DNA from: Liquidambar formosana
Lineage: Eukaryota > Streptophyta > Magnoliopsida > Saxifragales > Altingiaceae
Length of the DNA: 64,000 nucleotides
NCBI GenBank assembly: GCA_039720395.1
Contig: CM077832.1
Location: 23,027,607-23,091,606, forward strand
Direction: 5' to 3'
Below, piece after piece: positions 12,770 to 23,803 of this stretch. The notes below the pieces were generated by a model. That model saw only the letters and a list, made by a program, of their open reading frames with translations, did no database searches and was not told where the DNA came from. How positions within the stretch are numbered: the first letter of the stretch is position 1; each line of letters starts with the position of its first letter. A program made the position numbers and the translations under genes.

Positions 12770-14790
12770 AAGTCATGAGTATACTTAAACCACTGGGGGT
12801 TGAGAATTGATAAGAGAAGCATGTTCAAGCCACTACGAATGAACATACTTTTGAAATGGAGAAATATATTCTAGTCACGAATATATTTAACCAAGTGATT
12901 GAGAATGAAATCTGAGAAGTATACTCAAGTGATGAGTGTACTTTTGAAATGGAGAAATATATTCAGGTCACGAATATATTTAACCAAGTAATGAAAAGAG
13001 ACTGAGAAGTATACTCAAATGATGAGTACACTTTTGAAATGGAGAAATATATTCAGGTCATGAATATATTTAACCAAGTAGTGAAAAGAGACTGAGAAGT
13101 ATACACAAGTGATGAGTACACTTTTGACATGGAAAAATATATTCAAGTCATGAATATATTTAACCAAGTGATTGAAATAAACTAAGAAGTACATTCAAGT
13201 GATGAACATACCTTTGAAATGGAGAAATATATTCTTGTCACGAATATATTTGACCAAGTAGTGAAAAGAGATTGAGAAGTATACTCAAGTGATGAGTACA
13301 CTTTTGAAATGGAGAAATATATTCAGTTCACGAATATATTTAACCAAGTAGGTGACAAGTATGTTCAAGTGATGAACACACCATTGAAATGGAGAAATAT
13401 ATCTAAGCGATGGATATATTTAACCAAGTAAGTGACAAGTATGTTCAAGTGATGAACACACCATTGAAATGGAGAAATATATCCAAGTGATGAATATATT
13501 TAACCAAGTGATTGACAAAGACTGAGAAGTATACTCAAGTGATGAGTATACCATTAAAATGGAGAAATATATTCAAGTGATGAATATACTTAACCAAGTA
13601 AGTGACAAGTATGTTCAAGTGATGAACACACCATTGAAATGGAGAAATATATTCAAGCGATGAATATACTTAACCAAGTGATTGACAAAGACTGAGAGGT
13701 ATACTCAAGTGATAAGCATACCTTTGAAATGGAGAAATATATTCTAGTCACGAATATATTTAACCAAGTAAGTGACAAGTATGTTCAAGTGATGAACATA
13801 CCATTGAAATGGAGAAATATATCCAAACGATGGATATATTTAACCAAGTAATTGACAAATGATCTGAGAGGTATACTCAAGTGATGAGCATACCTTTAAA
13901 ATGGAGAAATATATTCTAGTCACGAATATATTTAACCAAGTAAGTGACAAGTATGTTCAAGTGATGAACATACAATTGAAATGGAGAAATATATCCAAGC
14001 GATGGATATATTTAACCAAATAAGTGACAAGTATGTTCAAGTGATGAACATACCATTGAAATGGAGAAATATATCCAAGCGATGGATATATTTAACCAAG
14101 TGAGTGACAAGTATGTTCAAGTGATGAACATACCATTGAAATGGAGAAATATATTCAAGCGATGAATATACTTAACCAAGTGATTGACAAAGACTGAGAA
14201 GTATACTCAAGTGATGAGTATACCATTGAAATGGAGAAATACATCCACGCGATGGATATATTTAACCAAGTGAGTGACAAGTATGTTCAAGTGATGAACA
14301 CACCATTGAAATGGAGAAATATATTCAAGTGATGAATATATTTAACCAAGTGAGTGACAAGTATGTTCAAGTGATGAACATACCATTGAAATGGAGAAAT
14401 ATATTCAAGCGATGAATATACTTAACCAAGTGATTGACAAAGACTGAGAAGTATACTCAAGTGATGAGTATACCATTGAAATGGAGAAATATATCCAAGC
14501 GATAGATATATTTAACCAAGTGAGTGACAAGTATGTTCAAGTGATGAACTTACCATTGAAATGGAGAAATATATTCAAGTGATGAATATATTTAACCAAG
14601 TGAGTGACAAGTATGTTCAAGTGATGAACATACCATTGAAATGGAGAAATATATTCAAGCGATGAATATATTTAACCAAGTAAGATAGATAATGAGGATT
14701 TGGAACTGAGAAGCATATTCAAAGGGTGAATACACTTTTGAAATCGAAGAACATATTCAAGTGATGAATATATTCAACCAAGTGGGATGG
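12770..14790. repeat. Hairpin minisatellite in E1 3' region
   Basis: About 2 kb of tandem units, mostly 80 bp with some near 90 bp. Each unit holds two short inverted repeats separated by a 7-nt loop such as AAGTGAT, AAGCGAT or TAGTCAC. One stem class is AAATATATTC / GAATATATTT and the other is GTATGTTC / GAACATAC. Some units have changed both sides of a stem together: ATATATCC / GGATATAT, and GTATACTC / GAGTATAC. Common linkers are AACCAAGTGAGTGACAA and CATTGAAATGGAG. Tat/Ogre 3' regions are known sources of satellite-like arrays, but the paired stem changes are unusual. A parallel array with a different sequence lies in E2 (36611-37260). Confidence 0.9.
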
Positions 14791-15066
14791 AAAATCAAGA
14801 TTTGAAATGAGGATATATGATCAATTTATCAAGATAGAACAAGCATGGTGCAAGAGGAAAATGACTTAACACATTGTCACTTGAGTTGGCATGGCACAGG
14901 GGAAATATATTCAACCCTTTTGAACATAAAATCAATTCAAAGAATTGATTTCAAGGTGAAATTTGATTGATTTTAAGCTCAAAAAGTGTTGAATGTCTCA
15001 TTTGGAAGAAGGTTTAATCACGCGTTAAGGCGAGACAAAGCGAGAGAGAAAGCCAAAACAAAGTGG
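14791..15066. other. Spacer between hairpin array and PMD gene promoter
   Basis: AT-rich sequence with no repeat unit or gene that I recognise. It leads into the 80-bp palindrome at 15067. Confidence 0.4.
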
Positions 15067-15147
15067 CTTGGGTGACCACCAGGCCTCGGGAGGCTAGCTG
15101 CCCAGGCCCTGGTGGCTAGTCGCCCAAGGCTTGGGTGGTCACCCAAG
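15067..15147. repeat. 80-bp GC-rich palindrome, copy 3 (upstream of E1 PMD gene)
   Basis: Arms CTTGGGTGACCACC and GGTGGTCACCCAAG. The third base is changed from C to T in the left arm and the partner G to A in the right arm, so pairing is kept. It ends about 24 bp before a TATA-like TTTTAAATAC. Confidence 0.9.
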
Positions 15148-15170
15148 CCATTTGCTGAAAAATTCTGGGT

Positions 15171-15180
15171 TTTTAAATAC
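15171..15180 (+). promoter_or_regulatory. TATA-like box of the E1 PMD gene
   Basis: TTTTAAATAC, about 260 bp before the ATG and followed by a CT-rich leader. E2 has a similar TTTTTAAAC at 37512-37520 with the same spacing from its palindrome. Confidence 0.45.
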
Positions 15181-15434
15181 AAGGGGCACTATTCATACCC
15201 CCCATTCAACCCAACCCAAAAATTGAGAGTTTCTCTCTCTAGGAAGCTTACCCCATTTTGCAAAATCACTCCAACACCCAAAGGCATTCAAATCCACACT
15301 TCAAGAGGGATTCATACACATGAAATAGCATCATTAGCACCCAATTTCACATCAAAAACAAGAAATTTGCAGCACTTTGCAAATCAAAAACCTATTAAAC
15401 CCATTTTTGCTCAAAACAAGCTAGTTCATCCACT

Positions 15435-18166
15435 ATGGATCCAAATGAAGACTCCACTTCAAAGTATCCATTCCTTGACTCAAAGAGTAGATACAAGGCA
15501 CCAATATATGATGTTCCTCAAGAGAAATTGCTTCTAGAACCAAGGAATCATCTCTCCTTCCTCCATTCCAACCAAGAGGTAAGCTTACCCATTTTAAACT
15601 TTTCTTTGAAATTTTCATTTTTGTTGGTTGAAATGCATTCCCATGAACTCTCTATGAGTATTCCTAGCAATGTTTGCAATGCTCATTGATTTTGGCAAGG
15701 ATTGGATGTGAAAAGAATTCAATTTGAAAACTTGGTGAATAGTGCCCACCAAGTGTTTGATAAGATGCTTGAATGATGAAAATTCATCCAATCTTTGTAA
15801 AATTGATGTGTATTGCAAGGCAAAATCATAGGCAATCATTTCTAATTGATTTTAGAAACAAAACCAAGCATTTTCATGAACTTTGAAAAACAAAGTTTGC
15901 TATATTTTTGAAAAACCCATGCTTTCATGAACAAGGTTTGCTTATTTTTTCCTCAAAAAACCACTTTGGAAAACATAGTTTGCTTATTATTTCTTTTGAA
16001 AAATCCATGTTTCCATGGTCTTGGAATGCATGGTTTACCAATGATCATGAGTTTGAAGAATAAAACCATTGTTTTCATAAACTTTCAAAGCAAGGTTTAC
16101 TTGTTCATGAACTAAAAGACTTAGCTTTTGAAAAACCAATTATCAATGCTTGCATATGATTTTTACACTAACTAGGTGAATAATTCTTCTTGATTAGCCC
16201 AATTTCCAAGACCTATTCACAAGGTCTTCGATAAAGAATCTTATTGGGTGGTGGAAGCATATGGAACACGCCCAACCTTCCGCAAGAGAATTCATTAAGA
16301 AAGCGGGTTTTAGTTGGTTTCTTGACTCCCTCTGGAACGAACAATGGGATAGGCAAGCCCTCCTTGCCTTAGCTGAGCTATGGTGGGATACCACCAACAC
16401 CTTCCACTTCAGTTTTGGGGAGATGACCATGACTCCCAAGGATTTTTCAATCATCACCGGTTTAAGCCTCAAGGGAAAGAGATTAGAATTCTATGGGGAC
16501 GCCAACACGGGCAGTGCTTATCTCCTCACTATGTTGGGGATGGATATTGAGGTGGGCTCACGCAGTGTTAGGAGAACACGGCTATTCGAAAATTTTTCCA
16601 ACCAAGTAGAAGGTGTGGGAGTGGCTCCCGAGTGCATAGCTAGGGCATTCATGATCTATATGCTCTCTTGCACTCTCTTTGTTGGTGCCAATGACATGGC
16701 ACAACTGGGCTATCTTGCTTCCATGGTGGATGTGAATAAGATGGGGAGGTATAACTGGGGAGGGGCAGCACTAGCCACCATGTACAGATCCATGTCCGAT
16801 ATGTCTCGCGGTGTTTCTAAGAATTTTGGTGGGCTCCCATTTGTTTGGGAGGTAAGTAAAAATGTTTAATTTTTAAATTCCTCTCAAACTTGACTTGATT
16901 TTAATGCTTTTCTTGAATTTTGACAGATATGGTACTACGAGTATCTGGGACTGTGCCACCCCATCTTGGACAATGAGATACAAGAATGGCCTATACTTGG
17001 GAACTATGCTCCCAACAAGATAGCTGTGCGTGCCCCCAATAGGCATGACTACGCCTATGCAAGGGCGTACTTGGCAAGCCTAAATGCTGATATGGTGATC
17101 CTCCTTCCTCATTCTTTTCTTTCATTCATTTTTTTATTATCTTGCTCATCATTTTCTCAAATTCAACAGGTAGAGTGGAGCCCATGGGGACTGTGGGAAG
17201 GCAGGCTGCCTAGGAGGTGTGTGTCCTGTTTGGAGTTGACTGGGAAGAGGGTACTCTTTGAGGGTCCCTCAGGGCGATACTGGTATTTGGGGGAGCGTGT
17301 CCTTAAGCAGGTGAAAGGACGAGTGGATGCCGCTCTTACCCCTGTCTTGCCTCCTATGAACATGAGGCATACTGACTCTCTGGATGGGGATGAGCTGATG
17401 GAAGCTCTGACTGGATGGGATGCTGAGGAGTTCACCTCGCCCAATACTGACTACATGACTTTCTGCAACTAATTCCTGATGCGCCCTAGAGTCATTGGCT
17501 TCCCACCTCAAGGGGTGAGTCTCTATCCCATTTTTTCAATTATTAATTTATACAAGCACTCCTCTTAAACAAATTATCTATTGCAGGGTCGGCGAGCTCG
17601 TGGACATAGTTCCACAATAGCGTCCTCCACAGGCATGACTCATGGGGATGAAGATTATGAGATGGGGGGAATGGCACAGCCACCTCTCCCAGTTCTCGAC
17701 TAGCAAGTGAACCTATGCAATGGGTTGGAGTTCATGAAGACTAATATTACTCATCCTGCTTTTGATGAAGTCCCCAGGATTGACCCGAGCTATGAACATG
17801 TAAGCTCTAAGCCTTTTGCTTTCCTGAAAACCTCTTTCATCATTTATTAACCATGTTCATCTTTTAGGTTCCTCGAGAGTATGCACAGGAGTGCCTTGAA
17901 CTCAGTGAGGGATTAAGGCGGGACCTTGTTACGATGAGTTTGGCGAACTCTGTGCTAGAGGGACGACTAAATCCCACTGTAAGACATTCCCTTTGTTCAT
18001 TCTAATCATAGGAGCTAAAAGCATAACCCTTCTTTATTAATCGATTTCTTTCCAACAGGTCTCCACACTGCGTCCACCACAACCAATGCCACCCCAAAGG
18101 AATCCTCATGCTGGTCGTGGTAGAGGCGAATCAAGTAGAAAGAGAAGAACTACGGGAGACCATTAG
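15435..18166 (+). pseudogene. Antisense plant mobile domain (PMD) protein gene of E1, 7 exons
   Basis: Exons: 15435-15578, 16198-16851, 16927-17094, 17170-17514, 17587-17799, 17868-17978 and 18059-18166, all with GT...AG phase-0 introns; about 580 codons. Exon 2 holds the PMD signature (TNTFHFSFGEMTMTPKDF and later YNWGGAALATMYRSMSDMSR), the domain of the host silencing proteins MAIN/MAIL1 and of transposon-linked genes. The C-terminus is basic (SRKRRTTG), suggesting nuclear entry. The gene runs against the retrotransposon, so its introns are not removed from genomic RNA. Two in-frame stops (TAA 17470-17472, TAG 17701-17703) break exons 4 and 5; E2 has sense codons there. Exon lengths equal those of E2 exactly. 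The start is chosen because the first 48 codons align with E2. Function in the element is unknown. Confidence 0.88.
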
Positions 18167-18400
18167 ATTAGCTTAACCTCTTGCTTTGTAATCGAATGAA
18201 ACATCTTTCTTTATGCTTTGTAATCTCTCTCTGAACATTTGCTTTGGTACTTTGTATGAGACTTTTGGAATTCCATGGTGGTGATTTACTCATGTTTTTG
18301 TGCAAAAATAAGCTCAAAATAAGCTTCCCAAGGTTACATAACCATATAGGGGTCAAAGGGGGTCAAAAATAGGCAAAACTGGGCAAAATAGGAAAACGGC

Positions 18401-18480
18401 CTTGGGTGACCACCCGGGGCTGGGCAGCTAGCCGCCCAAGCCCAGGTGGCTAGCTGCCCAGGCCTGGGTGGTCACCCGAG
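18401..18480. repeat. 80-bp GC-rich palindrome, copy 4 (upstream of E1 DUF7745 gene)
   Basis: Arms CTTGGGTGACCACC and GGTGGTCACCCGAG with two inner CTAGC cores. It lies between the PMD gene end and the next gene, 81 bp before a TATA box. Confidence 0.9.
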
Positions 18481-18560
18481 CCCGAAGCGGAAATCCCACT
18501 AGGAAACTTCCTATTCTGACGGGTTTTTTCCTATTTGAACTTGGATTTGTGGCCTTTTCC

Positions 18561-18570
18561 CTATAAAAAC
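18561..18570 (+). promoter_or_regulatory. TATA box of the E1 DUF7745 gene
   Basis: CTATAAAAAC, 48 bp upstream of the ATG. The E2 copy has CCTATAAAAGCAC in the same context (43793-43802). This implies that the gene is transcribed on its own, separately from the PMD gene. Confidence 0.65.
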
Positions 18571-18617
18571 ACATCCAAGAGGTTCCTAAACCTACTTGTA
18601 TTCATTCATTAGAAATT

Positions 18618-19904
18618 ATGGAGGCTCTAGACAAATTTTTAGGAGGGTTTTTAAGAGTTATGAGTGTTGAAGCAAAATCTGAGTTTAAGTGCTTTGGCTT
18701 GGATCCATTGCTTTCCTTGAGGCATGTGAAGCTTGAAATGAACCTCTTAACTGCTGCTACATATTTTTGGGATCCCCAAATTCATGTGTTCCGCTTCAAC
18801 TATGAAGAACTGTGCCCAACCATGGAGGAATTCTGCGCGTTGTATGGAGTTTCACCGGTGGGTCCTTTCATATTCCCTACTCCTCGCCCAAGCTTTCTTA
18901 CTTCTTTCTCCAACCTACTTGGGATTCACCAACAATATGCCTCTACATTTGTAAAGGACCATATGGTAGACTTGATGAAATTGGCAACCTCTTTTTTGGC
19001 CTATGATAGTAAAGGTATTCTGAAATTTACCTTTCCCATTAAGCATGCACTTGCCTTTTGCCTCATTGGTCGTTTCTTTATTTCCACTGGTACTCCACAT
19101 GTTCCCATACAAATCTGTGAGTTGATTCCTCTCCTTGCCAAAGGTCATAACCTGATTCCCATGGTGCTAGCTGAAACCCTGAATAGCTTGGATAAAGTCC
19201 ATGAAGACCCAAAGGTTCCTTTAGGAGGTAGCCCCATTTTGCTGCAAATGTGGTTGCTTGAAAGACTGAATTTCTTATCACCCATTGTCATTGCACCATA
19301 CAAGCCCCAGCATTACTGCCTTTGCTACATTGAACTGCCTGGAAAGTTCTCATTAAGGGATTGGCTAGGTTACTTCCAAACCCTTTCATGGAGGAATATC
19401 AAGTGGTTTATCATCATATGGGGCTGCAGTGAACAGGTGCTTCTGCGAACTTCTGGATGTGCCATGGTGAGACTCATAGGACTAAGGTCTACTTCTTTTT
19501 ATTGGCCTTCAAGGGTTCTTCATCAGATGGGTGCCATGCAAACCATACCCACTTCCTTGAAAGGTGACTATCTTGTGGTGCCTGCGGGTCTTTCTGTAGT
19601 AACTTGGGCGACGGATCGATGGCCTAACAAGCTGACACTGACTCAAGTTATGAATACTAATGGTCCATATATGATGAGCCCCGAGTATAAGGAATGGTTG
19701 AAAAGCAATTTAGGTAAGAGAGAGACTACTCGAAGAGAAAGGATTTTTGGATTTGTCAAGAATAACGAACTTGGGCCTTGCAGAGAAGATATTATGAAAG
19801 CAGTGACAGCAGCTTATGAACACGACTTGAGGAAGAAAAGAAGACACGAAAGGGAGACGAAGAAAGTTGAAAAACGGGATGCAAAGAAGCCCAAGAAGAA
19901 TTAA
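18618..19904 (+). CDS. Antisense DUF7745-like protein of E1, intact
   Basis: A single uninterrupted frame of 428 residues. Residues about 45-85 (FWDPQIHVFRFNYEELCPTM, then EEFCALYGVSPVGPF) resemble the N-terminal signature of plant DUF7745 proteins. These are often found near retrotransposons and share an ancestry-like layout with PMD proteins. The last 25 residues are rich in Lys and Arg, a likely nuclear localisation signal. No transmembrane segment or enzyme motif is visible. It lies on the strand opposite to gag-pol, 450 bp after the PMD gene, with its own palindrome and TATA box. It is convergent with pol. This is the one fully open member of the antisense module in the window. Biochemical role unknown. 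Confidence 0.85.
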   Translation: MEALDKFLGGFLRVMSVEAKSEFKCFGLDPLLSLRHVKLEMNLLTAATYFWDPQIHVFRFNYEELCPTMEEFCALYGVSPVGPFIFPTPRPSFLTSFSNLLGIHQQYASTFVKDHMVDLMKLATSFLAYDSKGILKFTFPIKHALAFCLIGRFFISTGTPHVPIQICELIPLLAKGHNLIPMVLAETLNSLDKVHEDPKVPLGGSPILLQMWLLERLNFLSPIVIAPYKPQHYCLCYIELPGKFSLRDWLGYFQTLSWRNIKWFIIIWGCSEQVLLRTSGCAMVRLIGLRSTSFYWPSRVLHQMGAMQTIPTSLKGDYLVVPAGLSVVTWATDRWPNKLTLTQVMNTNGPYMMSPEYKEWLKSNLGKRETTRRERIFGFVKNNELGPCREDIMKAVTAAYEHDLRKKRRHERETKKVEKRDAKKPKKN

Positions 19905-20257
19905 AGACTCAATAGAATAGGATATTTATGGCACTTTTATAGTTCTTTTACTTAATACCAATGAATTGCTATGTCAATTAATTTTAGTTTTGAATAAATT
20001 GCCAATAATAAATCAAATTTGGGATTTTGTTGTTTGATTTAGACCGCACCCAAGGTAACTTTATGGGTTGCCTATGTATCTCCATGATTTTTTCTTTTTT
20101 TGCTTTTTTTTTTCTTTTGTTTTTTTTCTTTTGTTTTTTTTTTTTGTTTTTTTTTTTGTTTTTTTGTTTTTTTTTTAATGGAGAATCAGGTCTTACGTAG
20201 TTCTCATGCCTTAACTTTTGCCTAGGCTGCCCTTACGGGTTTTCAACCTAGCAGGCT
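19905..20257. other. Intergenic gap with long T-rich (A-rich in element sense) tract
   Basis: Between the convergent DUF7745 and pol genes. From about 20087 to 20177 the + strand is nearly pure T with isolated C and G; in element sense this is an A-rich purine tract just after the pol stop. E2 has the same feature at about 45315-45398, so it is ancestral. It might act as an extra polypurine primer, a termination region for both genes, or a relic of a poly(A) join. Confidence 0.6.
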
Positions 20258-23200
20258 TCAAACATGATATTTCTTTAATTGATCCAAATTAGTTGGACGA
20301 GCGAACTCAATTCCATCTAAATCCATGAGGCGAACAGCCCCTGCTGGCAATATTTCTTTGATAATGTATGGTCCACCCCAACTTGGCTTGAATTTTCCCC
20401 GCGGATCGAACACTGGAGCTCTGATTTCTTTCAGCACTACATCACCTTTCTTTAGACCTCGATCTTTGACATGCTTGTTGAATGCTCTGGCAATTCTCCG
20501 CTGATACCCCTGCACATGATACAGCACCTTTAACCGCCTTTCATTGAGTAAAGCTAACTCATCATAGCGACTCTTAACCCAGTCCACTTCTGTTATTTGA
20601 CTCTCCACGGCAACCCTTAGTGAAGGAACTTCCAATTCAACTGGCAACATGACCTCCATTCCATAAACTAGAGAGTAAGGGGTAGCCCCTGTTGACGACC
20701 TTATTGATGTTCTGTAACCCCATAGAGCTAACGGTAACTTCTCATGCCAGTCTGTGTGTGAGTCCGCAGTCTTCTGCAGTATCTTCTTGATGTTCTTGTT
20801 AGCCGCTTCCACTGCTCTATTAGTCTGAGGACGGTATGGTGACGACAAATGGTGAACTATGCCATATTTTTGCAAGAGCTCATGGGTTTCTTTCTGAAAG
20901 TGCTGGCCATTGTCTGAGATAACTTCATGCAGTACCCCATATCGATAGATGATGCTGTGCTGTATGAACTATGCTACCTTCTTGGAATTCAAGGTCTTGA
21001 AGGACGCTGCTTCCACCTACTTAGTGAAATAATCAATGGCAACCAGGATGTATTCATGCCCATTTGACGCCTTTGGCTTGATCTGTCCGATGATATCTAT
21101 CCCCCATACTGCGAATGGCCATGGTAACGACATACTTGTTAAAGGCATAGAAGGCAAATGTTGTCCACTGGCGAACAGTTGGCATTTGTGGCACTTCTTG
21201 ACATGTGCGTGGCAATCTCTTTCCATAGTAGACCAATAATAGCCTAACCTCATGATTTTCTTAGCCAACATATAGCCATTCATATGCAGAGCCCCTGTCC
21301 CTTCATGGATTTCTTTAATCAGATGCTCGGCTTCCTCCTCGGTGACACACAACAGGTGGATCCCATCATATGATCTCCGATATAGCTTTCCTCCACAAAG
21401 TACATAGTGACTTGCCAACCGTCTTAAGGTTTTTCTATCAATGCGAGATGCTCCTTCTGGGTACTCCCTTTCTTCGATGAACTTTTTTATGTCATGGAAC
21501 GACGGATGACCATCATTCGCTTCCCCTCATTGGATTGCACAACAGTACACAGGCTTGTCTCGGCATTCTATCACCAACGGCTTCACATTTCCTCCTTCAG
21601 GTATCTCCACCATGGACGCTAGGGTCGCCAAAGCATCGGCGAACTGGTTCTTATTTCTTGACAGGTAGTTGAACTCTATTTCTGAGAACTCCTTAGTTAG
21701 AGCTTCTAGATAGGCATGGTATGGCAATAGCTTCTCATCTCGAGTTTTCCATTCCCCTTTTATTTGACAAATGATTAGCGTCGAGTCCCCGAACACTTCC
21801 AATTCTTTGATCCCCAATTCAAGTGCCGCTTCCAATGCTAGGATACAGGCCTCATACTCAGCAATGTTGTTGGTAGCTTCAAACCCTAGCTTAACCACCA
21901 ACGGTGTAAATGCCTCTTCAGGTGAAACCAGCAGGACTCCTATCCCATAACCTTTCTTATTGGCTGCCCCATCGAAATAAACTCTCCAAGTCTTTCTACC
22001 AATCTCTAGCATGTCCTCATCTGGGAATTGATCGTTGAACGGAGCGGATGATGACACAGGACAGCTAGCTAGGTAGTCTGTGATGACGCTTCCCTTGATA
22101 GACTTCTGATTTACGTACTTAATGTCAAATTCATTGAGGAGAATTGACCATCAAGCAGTTCTAAATGACAATACTGGCCTTTCTACCAAGTACTTCAACG
22201 GGTCCATACGACTTATCAAGAACACTTCGAAGGACATCATGTAGTGCCGGAGCTTCTACGTCGCCCATACTAGTGCCACACAAGCCTTTTCAATGGCATT
22301 GTACTTCACTTCATAGTCTGTCATTTTCTTGCTTAGGTAGTAGATGGAATTCTCCTTTGTGGACCCTTCGAGATATTGAGCTAACATAGCTCCCGTCGCA
22401 GTTTCGGTGACCGTTAAGTATAACAAGAGCGGTGTACCTTGCCGTAGGGGAACTAAGATTAGAGGATTGCACAAGTATCTCTTAATGGTCTCAAAGGCCT
22501 CTTGGCATTCTTCATTCCATACTTTTGGCACACCTTTCTTAAGCAATTTGAAGATTGGTTCGCAAACCATGGTCAAGTTGGCGATAAATCGGCTTATGTA
22601 TTGAACCCTTCCCAAGAAACCCCGGATCTGCTTCTCAGTGCTAGGCGGTTCCATCTCCACAATAGCTTTTATCTTTCCTGGGTCCACTTCGATGCCCCTC
22701 TGAGTGATCATGAATCCCAATAGCTTGCCTGCGGTGACACCAAAAGCACACTTCTGTGGGTTTAAACGGAGATTGTACTTCTTTGCTCGCTCTAGGAACT
22801 TCTCTAGGGCCTTGAAATGCCCTTCCCTATCCACGGACTTCACGATCATATCATCGACATAAACCTCGACTTCCTTATAGATCATATCATGCAATAAGGT
22901 CGTTGCTGCTCTTTGGTAAGTAGCCCCAGCATTTCTTAAGCCAAAAGGCATTACCTTGTAACAGTACGTTCCTCATTGCGTGATAAAGGCTGTTTTCTCC
23001 ATGTCTTGAGGCGCCATCTTTACCTGGTTATACCCAGAGAATCCGTCCATGAAGGAGAGGAGTGCATGTCCCACTGTGCTGTCCACGAACACATCGATAT
23101 AGGGTAAAGGAAAGTCATCCTTAGGGCTCGCGGCGTTAAGATCTCGGAAATCGACACACATCTTCACTTTCCCATCTTTTTTAGGCACAGGCACTATATT

Positions 23201-23617
23201 CGACAACCACTCAGGGTACTCCACAACTTGGAGGAAACCCGCGTCTAGTTGTTTAGTTACCTCTTCTTTTACTTTTAGAGCCCATTCTGGTTTTAATCTT
23301 CTAAGTTTCTGCTTTACCGGCTTCTTTAGGGAATTAGTGGGGATATAGTGTTGCACAATATCGGGGTCAATGCCAAGCATGTCTTCATAAGACCATGCAA
23401 AAGCCATAATGTTGGCTTTCAAAAGGGAGATCATCTTTTCCTTTTCAACCGGGGAGAGGGTTTTCCCAATTTTAACTATTCTTGGCAATTCATTCGTCCC
23501 TAAGTTGATTGATTCCAATTCATCCATATTAGGTTCGGTCACGCCCCTTTTCCTTTGCTCAGCAAGCTCCGGGGGGACGTCGTTCCTAGGATCTATATCC
23601 ATGCCATAAATATCCAT
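20258..23617 (-). pseudogene. pol: E1 pol: RT - RNase H - second RNase H - integrase
   Basis: One reading frame of about 1120 codons with no frameshift but six in-frame stops (lowest coordinates 22973, 22256, 22151, 21527, 21017 and 20969). RT covers about residues 120-300 with YVDD at about 253. A Ty3-type RNase H follows (about 370-460). A second, archaeal-type RNase H starts at about 540 (VYFDGAANKKGYG), a hallmark of the Tat clade. Integrase has the HHCC finger at about 765-810, then D (WGIDIIG), D (SDNGQ) and E in VEAANKNI. The C-terminal part is basic and ends KKYHV. Most stops sit where E2 has CAG, CAA, CGA or TGG, so they are C-to-T type changes. The product would copy RNA into DNA and insert it. 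Confidence 0.93.
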
Positions 23618-23636
23618 AGAGGAGAGAAAAGAGACA

Positions 23637-23803
23637 CTGCATATATAGAGGAAAAAAGCACACTTTATTGACTAGGAATAGTAGGAATGACACACAAAAG
23701 AAGAAAAACAAACAAATCTGTATCAATACTATGACTCCACAAGGTGAGTTAAATAGATACATCTTATTGAATTAGGGAAATATTACTAAACTAAGACACC
23801 TAC
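23637..23803 (-). other. Candidate intron between protease and RT frames of E1
   Basis: 167 nt on the minus strand, beginning GTAGGTGTC and ending TATATATGCAG after a T-rich stretch. Splicing removes the gag-protease stop (23800-23802) and joins the two frames so that the reading passes into the pol ATG in frame. Ogre elements are known to have an intron at this place. In E2 the donor GT has become AT. Confidence 0.55.

Noticed and set aside
12770..14790. CRISPR-like regular repeats
   Set aside because: Plant retrotransposon context, no unique spacers, and units are tandem copies in which both stems and linkers are repeated.
15112..15537. Open frame of 141 codons on the + strand over the PMD promoter and first exon
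   Set aside because: It is in a different frame from the conserved exon 1, begins inside the GC-rich palindrome and has no counterpart in E2.
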